From NCBI GenBank assembly GCA_030635145.1, contig DAOVZK010000004.1, forward strand, positions 34,673 through 98,672: a stretch of DNA of 64,000 bases, in the 5' to 3' direction. The stretch comes from Planctomycetota bacterium (GTDB lineage Bacteria; Planctomycetota; Phycisphaerae; SM23-33). Each line of letters begins with the position of its first letter. Position 1 is the first letter of the stretch. Below, piece by piece: positions 34,590 through 42,209 of the stretch. A program made the position numbers and the translations under genes. The notes below the pieces were generated by a model. The model did not search any database, had not been told where the DNA came from, and saw nothing but the letters and a program-made list of their open reading frames with translations.

Positions 34590-35882
34590 CTAGTCGCATC
34601 GTTGCCATTCGGGTGGGTCGTTCAGACGGTACAGCATTTCCCCGGCCTTGGGCACATAGAGCTTACCTTCGTCTTCCTTGCCTTCCCATTCGGCGATGTC
34701 GATATCGGCGGGGTCGCGGTAGCCCATGTTGATCCGTTCGCAAAGCTCCTTCGGAATTCCCGTCGCCAGCGTAACCTTCACTCGCGACTGCTCCACCCCG
34801 TCTACAAAAGTGCCGATTCCGCGAACATGCGTGCTGTGGGCGAGAATGCCCCACGGATAGTCTTTGAATTTGTCCCATTGCTCGACGAAATACGGCAGCG
34901 AATGGTAGCCGATCTGCTCGATGACCGCACCGTGCGCGACGGCAAGTTCGTTGATGTGCGGGGCGTAGATAATCAGCTCACCGCCGTCGGCGACGGCGCA
35001 TTCCATTTTGTACATGCATTTTCCGCCCGTCCACATTTCGTCGTACATCAGCGGAGCGCGGGATAGAATCGAATCGTACGCGCGGTCGCAGTAGGTGATG
35101 TGCGTTTTGTCCGAAAGATCAGCCGCCGCTGACCAGCTTGCGCGAACCTCATCGAAATATAACCCCGCCAAGTCGCTACCTTTTACGACCATGCTCAAGG
35201 CGTACTTGTCCATGTCGATCATGTCCATAGCCTCGTGCAAAAGTGCGCGGACGGGGGTATCCTTCACGCCGATCATTTTTGGAATCGTGATTAGTGCGCC
35301 CAGCCAGTGGAAAAAGTTCAGCAGCTCCTCGCCGCAAATGCCGGGGAAGAAATATTTCGCACCCCCGGAAAATCCCACGACTTCGTGCGGGAATACCGGC
35401 CCGGCGATCATAACGATGTCGTAGTCGAAGATCATCCTGTTTACGGTGACGTCTATGTCGCGGGAGAAGCGGGCGTTTTCAGGCGCGAGATATTTTTTGA
35501 TTTCCGCCGCCGAGAACGTGCCGATTTTCTTCAACGCGTCGGGGTTCTTCCATTCGTGATTAAAAATTTTGCTGCCGGGCAGCACCTCGCTACGCTGCCC
35601 AGGCTCGATGCCGAGAAGTTTGTCGAGTGAGTCTTCGCTCAGGGCGGGGTGCGTGCCGAGGGCTACGAGAAAATCCAACGCCTTTGCCCTTGGTGCGATA
35701 TTTTTGTGGAGTTCGCGAGCGACTTTCGGCAGGGGGCAGGTGCGGGTATGATCGGGAATGATCACCAGCACGCGTTTGCCCTCGGGAGCTATGCGTTCCG
35801 CGGCGGCTGCGATTATTTCTTCTATTTGCCCATCCGACAGCACAGCATCTTTTTGTCCAAACCCGATTACACTCATCGCCAT
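34590..35882 (-). CDS. Lactate racemase (LarA)-like protein, DUF2088
   Basis: 430 residues from the ATG at 35882 (the open frame extends to 36026 without family similarity). LarA hallmarks: IIPDHTRTCP in the N-terminal domain, LVALGTHPALSE (first catalytic His), and PHEVVGFSGGAKYFFPGICG (second His and the Lys that holds the nickel-pincer cofactor). Members racemise or epimerise 2-hydroxy acids. larB, larC and larE, which make the cofactor, are not in the window. It is a distant relative rather than clear LarA, so the substrate may be a sugar acid or other hydroxy acid. Confidence 0.75.
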   Translation of the reverse strand: MAMSVIGFGQKDAVLSDGQIEEIIAAAAERIAPEGKRVLVIIPDHTRTCPLPKVARELHKNIAPRAKALDFLVALGTHPALSEDSLDKLLGIEPGQRSEVLPGSKIFNHEWKNPDALKKIGTFSAAEIKKYLAPENARFSRDIDVTVNRMIFDYDIVMIAGPVFPHEVVGFSGGAKYFFPGICGEELLNFFHWLGALITIPKMIGVKDTPVRALLHEAMDMIDMDKYALSMVVKGSDLAGLYFDEVRASWSAAADLSDKTHITYCDRAYDSILSRAPLMYDEMWTGGKCMYKMECAVADGGELIIYAPHINELAVAHGAVIEQIGYHSLPYFVEQWDKFKDYPWGILAHSTHVRGIGTFVDGVEQSRVKVTLATGIPKELCERINMGYRDPADIDIAEWEGKEDEGKLYVPKAGEMLYRLNDPPEWQRCD

Positions 35883-36166
35883 TCTCGCTTTCGTCAATAA
35901 ACAATAATTGTCCAATAATTGTCGCACGCTTTTCCCGCATGCCGCTACATCGTTTCTTATACCCCCGCGAGAAACTCCGATCAATTGTTTTCCGGTTTTG
36001 CACCTTGAATATGCGTCCAAAGACATTGACGCTACCTGTGAGGGGCGCGATTTCTCGAAGAGTGCCGCCCCCTTCGGTGCATAAAAAGTGGGTTATGCAA
36101 ACTATTGTAAGCAAAAAAAATCAAAGTCTTTGCATTCTGCCTACTGCAATATACAATTGGAGTACT

Positions 36167-37489
36167 ATGATGCGGATAATACTTATTTCAATGGGCTTTC
36201 TTTTGATGATGACTGGTTTTGTGTCGGCTGAAAGTGAAAGCAAAACGGTCAAGCTTTCTTTCACCAAAAGCAAAAGCGTGCTCCGGCTAAGTTGGCCCAT
36301 GAAACTCGGGAGCGGCGGATACCTCTTCAATAGTTCCACAAAGATATACGGGCACGATTTTTCTCTCAAGACCCAGAAAAAAGGCAGAAGCCTCGCCGTA
36401 AACCTCACCTCGAACGATGGTTCATTTAAGCTGAAGCCCAAGATATATGCACGTAAGCCGATTGCCTTTAACATCCCCGCCAAGCTTGGCGAAAAAAATG
36501 TAATGCTGCCGTTGATGATGTCAAACATTTTCACATCCGGCAAGGGCAAGAGCGAGGTTTATGCTCGCTACTATCCCGGGTGGGCGATGGCAGGGAAGGT
36601 CGGCAAGACGAAAATTTACCTTATCGATGCGAATGTCGACACGAAGTTCGACACAAACGGCCGCGACTATATCGCCATCGGTTCATCGTACGCGATAAAA
36701 CTTTGCAAGCAGACCGTAATCAACGGTAAGCTTTATGAGGTATCGATCACCAGCGACGGAAGCGAGCTTACGCTTGAAGATCTCAAATCCGAGAAGCTTT
36801 GCAAAGTCGCCCTCAAAGCCCCCAAAGGCCTCGCCCGCTGGGGAGTGCTTTCTCTCAGCAACAACGAGGGAACATACAACATCGCCGCCAAAAATTGCAA
36901 CGTGCTACCGGCTGGTACCTATAAAATCAGCTATGGGATATACGGCAAGGGTACGAATTACCTGTATCTCAGAAGGACCCAAAATTTCGATCCGCAGCTG
37001 GAAATTCGCGCGGGTAATATCAACACGATAAATATCGGTGCGCCTTTTGTTCTGAAGTTTAAGGCGACACTTACCGGCAAAACGGTAAAGGTCGATGCCA
37101 ACATATCGGTCGCCGGGTGTTACGGTGAATCTTATCGGTACAGGTCATCTGTTAGAGGCAGAGGTGTGCCGCCGTCGGTGGCGATTTACGCGGGCAAAAA
37201 ACGAGTTAGTACCGGCAAAATGGGGTTTGGCTGAGGCGGGAGCCTTTGCGGATACTCAAGGCGAGCATCCAAAGTTACGAAAAAAAACGGTTCGGTTGTT
37301 GTAGTCAGAACTTATGCGGGTATCGGCCGCGTTAAGGGCAAGGTTGTTTTTAGCGATGAGTCGAGTTCCGTATCCAAAGAAACGGAAATTGTAGAATACA
37401 AGCCCGTAAAAGAAAAACCGAAAGATAACCAGACCGGCGAAGCAGAAGATAAGTCAACCGATAAAGAAAAATCGGACGATAAAGAGTAA
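36167..37489 (+). CDS. Putative exported selenoprotein A (in-frame TGA read as Sec356)
   Basis: 440 residues if TGA 37232-37234 is read as selenocysteine; otherwise it stops at 355. Start ATG has TTGGAG upstream. Signal peptide MMRIILISMGFLLMMTGFVS with a likely cut after VSA. The mature part is beta-rich with no known domain. Around the TGA: GKMGFG-U-GGSLCG, then 79 more in-frame codons ending TAA with a Lys/Glu/Asp-rich tail. The paralog at 40804-42102 has an in-frame TGA at the same aligned place followed by GGTC, and aligns along the upstream region (for example GK.YEVS...D.SE and IGAP). A hairpin follows the TGA (37242-37262). The gene is 115 bp upstream of tRNA-Sec. A U-x4-C redox pair is inferred. 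Family not recognised. Confidence 0.75.
37232..37262 (+). promoter_or_regulatory. UGA and putative bacterial SECIS hairpin, selenoprotein A
   Basis: Seven bases after the TGA a stem GCCTT (37242-37246) / AAGGC (37258-37262) encloses an 11-nt loop, TGCGGATACTC, with GG about 16 bases from the codon. Bacterial SelB reads a short hairpin with exposed G residues at about this distance. The stem is short, so this is weaker than the hairpin in the paralog. Confidence 0.5.
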
Positions 37490-37603
37490 ATGCAGATTAC
37501 AATACATACCGGGCGTTTTAGCGAGCGTCCGGTATTTCTCTGCGCGAAATCCCATCTAAAGTCATTGACTAAAACATAATTGCAGACGAAAATAAGATTA
37601 TCC

Positions 37604-37696
37604 GGAGGTGCCCGGTATCCTGGTGGTGCCCTTGGTCTTCAAAACCAATGAGGGGCTCAAAAAGTCCTTGGTGGGTTCGATTCCCATTCACCTCCG
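37604..37696 (+). tRNA. selC: tRNA-Sec (anticodon TCA), selC
   Basis: 93 nt. The acceptor strand GGAGGTG pairs with CACCTCC and is followed by discriminator G. The anticodon stem is TTGGT/ACCAA with loop CTTCAAA (anticodon TCA at 37639-37641). The long variable arm GAGGGGCTC...AGTCCTT and T-arm GTGGG-TTCGATT-CCCAT are typical of tRNA-Sec. The eighth acceptor pair would be C with T, a mismatch compared with the usual 8-bp acceptor. CCA is not encoded. It lies between the two plus-strand members of the selenoprotein island. Confidence 0.95.
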
Positions 37697-37713
37697 TTTT
37701 AAGAAGGACGCTG

Positions 37714-37998
37714 ATGACGCAATGCGAGAACAATATCACCCCCACGCGGGCTGACGAGCGACGCAGTTTATTGCTGCCGCTTGCACTGCTGGTTGCCGGC
37801 GCGATATTGTTTGCCGTCGGCTTTTTCGCAGTCCCGTGGCGTAAGGGCAAACCTGACACCGAGTACGAGTTCAATCGCGCGGTAGTTACAAACAAGCTCC
37901 CCGACCTCAATGGTGGCAGCTCCAAGATGGGGCAGGACGGTAAAACCGCCAAACCATCAAAGGGCGATAAAAAAAACGACGACTTCTGCCCTACGTGA
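37714..37998 (+). CDS. Small single-span membrane protein downstream of selC
   Basis: 94 residues from an ATG preceded by AAGAAGGA, 17 bp after tRNA-Sec. One hydrophobic helix at about 18-39 (LLLPLALLVAGAILFAVGFF), then a polar, Lys-rich tail ending DDFCPT. Cys residues at position 4 and near the C-terminus. No family recognised. Strand and position put it between the selenoprotein/tRNA and the polyferredoxin, so a role as a subunit or anchor of a redox complex is possible. Its TGA stop is followed one codon later by TAG, so a Sec reading would add almost nothing. Confidence 0.6.
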   Translation: MTQCENNITPTRADERRSLLLPLALLVAGAILFAVGFFAVPWRKGKPDTEYEFNRAVVTNKLPDLNGGSSKMGQDGKTAKPSKGDKKNDDFCPT

Positions 37999-38038
37999 AT
38001 TTAGTAAATTTCGGTTACGCGTGCCGTGACCACCAGTA

Positions 38039-38196
38039 CTCTGTCCCATGAATAATGTTGTGTAGATGCGCCGTGCCGATGAGGTAGATGCAAAGAAGAA
38101 AAAAGGTTGCATATTAGTGGATATTCCGCCTTTTTTCTGATGCAGCATATGCCTTGTCGCCACAAGCAGGTACCAATCAAAATTCATGGGACAGAG
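38039..38196. repeat. 158-bp element with 15-bp inverted ends, family E
   Basis: CTCTGTCCCATGAAT (38039-38053) and ATTCATGGGACAGAG (38182-38196) are perfect inverted repeats. The centre is AT-rich and non-coding. Only one copy is seen in the window. Confidence 0.6.
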
Positions 38197-38255
38197 CCTA
38201 GACCCCCAGCTCTAGGTTGCAACTGATGTGGAGCAAAATTTAACGACGAAAGAAT

Positions 38256-39059
38256 ATGGCGAAAAAACTCAGCTATTTCCGACTCCGGCGAATCGTACAG
38301 TTTCTGGTTCTACCGGTCTGGATGCTGCCGATAGCTGCACTTCGCGGAATACCGGGGTGCGTTTTTCACTGCTACGCCTGCCCGCTGAGTTCCTTTGCCT
38401 GCCCCATCGGGCTTATTGCCACATCAATGGCGATGGGATTGGTGCCGTTGATGGTGCTGGGCGTAATCTTTGTCGCCGCTGCCGCCGTCGGTAGTGCGAT
38501 TTGTGGATGGTTGTGCCCGTTCGGGTTACTGCAGGATTTGTTCCATAAAATTCCGACGCCGAAATTCAAACTCCCCGCATGGACAGGAATCGGTAGATAC
38601 ATCACGCTCATCGCGTTGGTGATCGTAGGGCCGCTGCTTTGGGGCAAGTCGGTCGACAACTACGCTTTCATCTGCAACCTATGCCCGGCCGGTGCAATCG
38701 AAGCCGGCCTGCCTCGTATAATCGCCGGACAAGTCTCCGTCGAAAGGCTGCTGAGCGTCAAATATATTGCCGCCGCGGTAATCGTGGGGCTGATGCTTTT
38801 CACGTATCGCCCGTGGTGTCGAATGCTCTGCCCGCTGGGCGGATTTTTCGCGCTATTCAATCGCGTGAGCGTTTTGTTCCTTCGCCTTAAAACCGACAAA
38901 TGCAGCAACTGCAAAACCTGCATCGTTGACTGCCCCTGCGATATCGACGTCAAAAAGGCCATCAACACATCAAGCTGCATACGCTGCATGAAATGCACTC
39001 AATGCAAAGTAGTTTCCCCGACAACCATATTCGAAAAATTCGGTAACGGCGGGGAGTAA
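38256..39059 (+). CDS. Membrane polyferredoxin (NapH/NosR C-terminal type)
   Basis: 267 residues. About five membrane helices with two cytoplasm-facing Cys-Pro motifs (CGWLCPFGLLQDL and CRMLCPLGGFFALF) plus CYACPLSSFACPIG and CNLCPAG. The C-terminal soluble part has two 4Fe-4S-like clusters: CSNCKTCIVDCPCD and CIRCMKCTQC. Such proteins pass electrons between quinol or ferredoxin and an extracytoplasmic partner. Placed with selC and the selenoprotein genes, it is a candidate electron donor for the exported Sec proteins. Ends 28 bp from the convergent AhpD-like gene. Confidence 0.85.
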   Translation: MAKKLSYFRLRRIVQFLVLPVWMLPIAALRGIPGCVFHCYACPLSSFACPIGLIATSMAMGLVPLMVLGVIFVAAAAVGSAICGWLCPFGLLQDLFHKIPTPKFKLPAWTGIGRYITLIALVIVGPLLWGKSVDNYAFICNLCPAGAIEAGLPRIIAGQVSVERLLSVKYIAAAVIVGLMLFTYRPWCRMLCPLGGFFALFNRVSVLFLRLKTDKCSNCKTCIVDCPCDIDVKKAINTSSCIRCMKCTQCKVVSPTTIFEKFGNGGE

Positions 39060-39087
39060 CCCGTCGGCCGAATCTTGGCGGGAATTC

Positions 39088-39342
39088 TCAACAGCAGCAA
39101 CCGTTGCTGTCGCCACCGACTTTTTTCATTTGTGCCACGTAGAACATCCGCACAACCGCGCCACCGACACCCACCCCCAGCCAAGCCGCCTCGTCAAGTT
39201 GCTCTTGCGTAATACCCATCTCACGCGATTTTTTGTAATGAACCTCAAAACACTCTTCACATCGCCCGAGAATTATCAATGCAAACGTCATCAGTTGCTT
39301 GGTTTTCGCATCAATTTGCCCATCCGCGGAGACGGCCTGCAT
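39088..39342 (-). CDS. AhpD/carboxymuconolactone-decarboxylase-like CxxC protein
   Basis: 84 residues. The core LGRCEECFEVHYKKSREMG holds the AhpD redox pair (C-E-E-C, then His four later), followed by ITQEQLDEAAWLGVGVGGA. The C-terminus ends in three Cys (NGCCC). Typical for a thiol reductase or peroxidase-like small protein. It begins 15 bp after the selD stop and is the last gene of the selA-selB-selenoprotein B-selD operon. It could reduce the exported Sec proteins' cytoplasmic counterparts or handle selenium; this is inference. Confidence 0.8.
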   Translation of the reverse strand: MQAVSADGQIDAKTKQLMTFALIILGRCEECFEVHYKKSREMGITQEQLDEAAWLGVGVGGAVVRMFYVAQMKKVGGDSNGCCC

Positions 39343-39357
39343 GAATGCACCAAATTT

Positions 39358-40773
39358 TTACGCCGAATCTTTTGCCGAATCATCTACAGGCGAATTACCG
39401 CAAACGTCACTGCAGCACTCATCTTGCGATTCCGCCGGTTTTTCGCAGCACGCGTTTTGTGATGGGTGTTGGGGTTCTTTCTCCGCGGAACAGCAGCAGG
39501 GCTTGGAGGTTGCTTCCTGCTGAGGCGAAATTTGATTATTGCAAACAACCTCGATGAAACCGTCAGAGTCCTGCGTAATTTCACCGATCACCCAGGCATT
39601 GGTTCCGCTGTTTTTCAGGTCGGTTAAGGCGTCGGTAAGTTTGTCTTTCGGTATCCCCAGCAGCAGTCCGCCCGACGTCTGCGCGTCGAAGCCCAGATAA
39701 TACGCACCATCTGACACGCCGTCTTCTCGCGAGATATCATCCGCGACGAACTCCATATTACGCTCAATCGCACCGGGGATAACATCATCCCCAAGCAATT
39801 CAATCGCACCGCTAAACGCCGGTAATGCACTCGCGAAAATCTTCGCCGTCACCCCACTGGCTCTAACCATCGCGATGAGATGCCCGAACAATCCGAACCC
39901 CGTAACATCGGTGCAGGCTGATGCGTATTTGCTACCGACGACGGCGGCGGTGTTGTTAAGAGTCGTCATTGACTCGCAGCTTTCGGCAAGTCCGCACTGG
40001 TCAGCTCTGCCGATCTGGGATGCGAACGCCAACACGCCGCTGCCAAGTTTTTTCGTCAGTACCAGCACATCCCCAGTCTTAACCGAATCATGTTTGAGAT
40101 ATTTTTTCTCATCGACCAGCCCCGTTATGGCGAACCCGAGTTTGATTTCTTCGTCTTTAATGCTGTGCCCGCCGATTAACGCAACCCCCGCGGCGTTGAA
40201 AATTTCCTGCGCACCAGCCATCAACTCATACATCAATTCCCCGTCGAGCGTTTCGACCGGGAACCCCAGAATGCTAAGGGCGGTTTTTGGTACACCTCCC
40301 ATGGCGTAGATATCGCTGAGGCAGTTGGCGGCACAGATTTTACCCATCTGCCTTGCATCGTCCACACATGGTGTCATAACGTCGACGGTTTGCACAATGC
40401 ATAGTCCGTCGGTCAGCCGATAAACACCCGCATCGTCGGCGGCGGGTAGTCCGCAGATAACGTTCGGGTCATTGCTAACGGTCAGCCGTTTGAGGACGGC
40501 TTCGAGATCGGCGGGTGGAATTTTGCTCGCGCACCCGGCGTTATGAACCAGTTGCGTCAGGCGAATGTCTTTGATGTTTTTCGGTTCGGGGCGTTCACCG
40601 GCACACGGGCAAATCCCCTGATCTTTGAAAACATCGCACGGGCAGGGACGTTTGGGATCACATATGCAGTGCCCAAGTTTTCTCGACCGCTGCATAATTC
40701 GCCGGCGCTTAACCAGATCGACTTTCGACATCTTTTTCAAAATTTCCAATCCCTCTAGCACGGCCCCCTTCAT
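39358..40773 (-). CDS. selD: Selenide, water dikinase with Cys-rich extensions
   Basis: 471 residues. It makes selenophosphate from selenide and ATP. Active-site segment HNAGCASKIPPADL carries Cys81 and Lys84 (Cys rather than Sec form). ATP-site residues follow in VQTVDVMTPCVDD and GGHSIKDEE, and the C-terminal GFDAQTSGGLLLG. The N-terminal 65 residues hold a CxC array (HCICDP, PCPCD, ICPCAGE), and the last 50 carry CCC, CC, CC and C. Neither is in E. coli SelD; both may bind metal or selenium. Start at ATG 40773 (a TTG at 40800 is possible); 30 bp after the selenoprotein B stop. Confidence 0.93.
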   Translation of the reverse strand: MKGAVLEGLEILKKMSKVDLVKRRRIMQRSRKLGHCICDPKRPCPCDVFKDQGICPCAGERPEPKNIKDIRLTQLVHNAGCASKIPPADLEAVLKRLTVSNDPNVICGLPAADDAGVYRLTDGLCIVQTVDVMTPCVDDARQMGKICAANCLSDIYAMGGVPKTALSILGFPVETLDGELMYELMAGAQEIFNAAGVALIGGHSIKDEEIKLGFAITGLVDEKKYLKHDSVKTGDVLVLTKKLGSGVLAFASQIGRADQCGLAESCESMTTLNNTAAVVGSKYASACTDVTGFGLFGHLIAMVRASGVTAKIFASALPAFSGAIELLGDDVIPGAIERNMEFVADDISREDGVSDGAYYLGFDAQTSGGLLLGIPKDKLTDALTDLKNSGTNAWVIGEITQDSDGFIEVVCNNQISPQQEATSKPCCCSAEKEPQHPSQNACCEKPAESQDECCSDVCGNSPVDDSAKDSA

Positions 40774-40803
40774 CCCGGGGGGACGTGTTGAGGGTTGCAA
40801 ATG

Positions 40804-42102
40804 CTACTTCGTCCTGATTTTCGTATCCTTGAGTTTAATTCCAAACGGCCCGGCGGCGACCTTCGGTTTGATCGTAAACACTCCGCTTAAATTCTTTGGC
40901 ACACTCCACGTGTGCGAGCATGTACCACCTCAACCATACTCAAACTTACCCGTGTGGACAAGTTTGCCTTGCTCGTCGAAAACTTCCACTTGAGGTTTGC
41001 TGCTGTACATCGAATTAACCATCGCCGACATCCCCGACACATCGGTTAGCTTGAAATTCATCGTAATCCGCCGGCCGCGAGCTTTGATTTTTATTTGCCC
41101 GGTTAGCGGAGCTCCGATAGCCAGCTCAAAAGTCTTACCAGCTGCTGCATTGAATTTCTTCGCCGTTTTCTGCCGCAAGTTCTGCTGATCAATGCTCAAT
41201 ACATCGCCCTTGGTTGGTTGGATCTGCGTAAACTGCATCACAGTGTATTTACCGGCGGGAATTTCCATTGGTTTGCTGGAACCATCAAGCATCAGTATGT
41301 AGTCTTTACCGATTAGACCGATCGACCAGTTATCATGATCGATTTTGAGCGTGGCTGTCTTGGCGGTTGAGGGGGTCGCGACAATTTCCGACTTGTCGGG
41401 CGACAACGCCACGTCGTACCAAACACCATCAAGAAGTACCGGTGCACCGTAGAGGGATTTTTTCAATTGATTCGGCTGCTTGAAGTTTCCCTTTCCCGTA
41501 TCAATCAGCAACGTATCTCCGATTGTAACTCCGCTATTTTTCTGATATCGCGACTTGCTACCGCAGTTCAGGTTGTTGTTACCATCGACAATACGCACCG
41601 GATAGGTTTTGTCGCCAAATTTGCAGGTACCTTCCAATGCGGTTCCAAGGTATGCAATGATGTATTTATGATCACTGCTTGTATAGATGTGTCCCGAAAG
41701 CATTACCGGTATGGATTTACCGTTACGTTCTACTTGTAATGTTGCAGGTCCAAAGTTCAAGCGGGAAGGATTACCCTTCTCCCTTTTTTTCAGGGGGACT
41801 ACTTGCTTGTCGTTAAATTTGCCCTTGCCGCTGAAGTCAAAACGGACTACGTCGAAGCCTTCGGTGTCGGGTGATTGCGAGTCGATTGCCACGCGGATAT
41901 TCTTCCCCCGCAGCTTTGTGACGAGAGCTTTTTTGCTGACGGTACCGTCGCCTTCTTTTGGCTTGGTGAATTGGTGGGCAAACAACGATTGTTGCATTAT
42001 CGCCTGGCCCTGAGTTGCGGGGACTGGTTTGAGATCCCCTTGGGCGATAGTTGCAGTCAAAACAACCAGCAGTAAAATGAACAGACCTATTGACGTTTTC
42101 AT
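40804..42102 (-). CDS. Putative exported selenoprotein B (in-frame TGA read as Sec391)
   Basis: 432 residues with TGA 40932-40930 read as Sec; otherwise 390. Signal peptide MKTSIGLFILLLVVLTATIA; GAAAGGGG lies before the ATG. The mature part is beta-rich, homologous to selenoprotein A, with no known domain. At the TGA: GKFEYG-U-GGTCSH, giving a U-x3-C pair, then 37 more in-frame codons to a TAG 30 bp before selD. This fills a stretch otherwise unexplained between the TGA and selD. A 6-bp hairpin with GTGGA loop sits 14 bases after the TGA. It lies inside the operon between selB and selD. Reaction unknown. Confidence 0.8.
40899..40932 (-). promoter_or_regulatory. UGA and putative bacterial SECIS hairpin, selenoprotein B
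   Basis: On the minus strand, 14 bases after the TGA, GCACAC (40915-40910) pairs perfectly with GTGTGC (40904-40899) around a GTGGA loop. The GG is 23-24 bases from the TGA, within the distance and loop pattern of known SelB-read hairpins. Confidence 0.65.
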
Positions 42103-42209
42103 TTCGGCCCCTTTCTCGAGGTTGTATCTCGAAAAATGTTTAACGTATTATACAGGCAACAGATATGCAGCGTCAAAGGGGTTTTTGCGGAAAACACTGC
42201 GCCGATGGG

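Noticed and set aside
37200-37310. Frameshift as the explanation for the early stop in selenoprotein A
   Set aside because: The downstream coding sequence is in the same frame as the upstream part, so no shift is needed; only the TGA interrupts it.
37987-38004. TGA of the small membrane protein (after DFCPT) as another Sec codon
   Set aside because: Read-through would add one residue before TAG, and no hairpin follows at the right distance.
39060-39099. TGA after the CCC tail of the AhpD-like protein as Sec
   Set aside because: The frame beyond is only the antisense of the polyferredoxin gene, with no conserved motif or hairpin.
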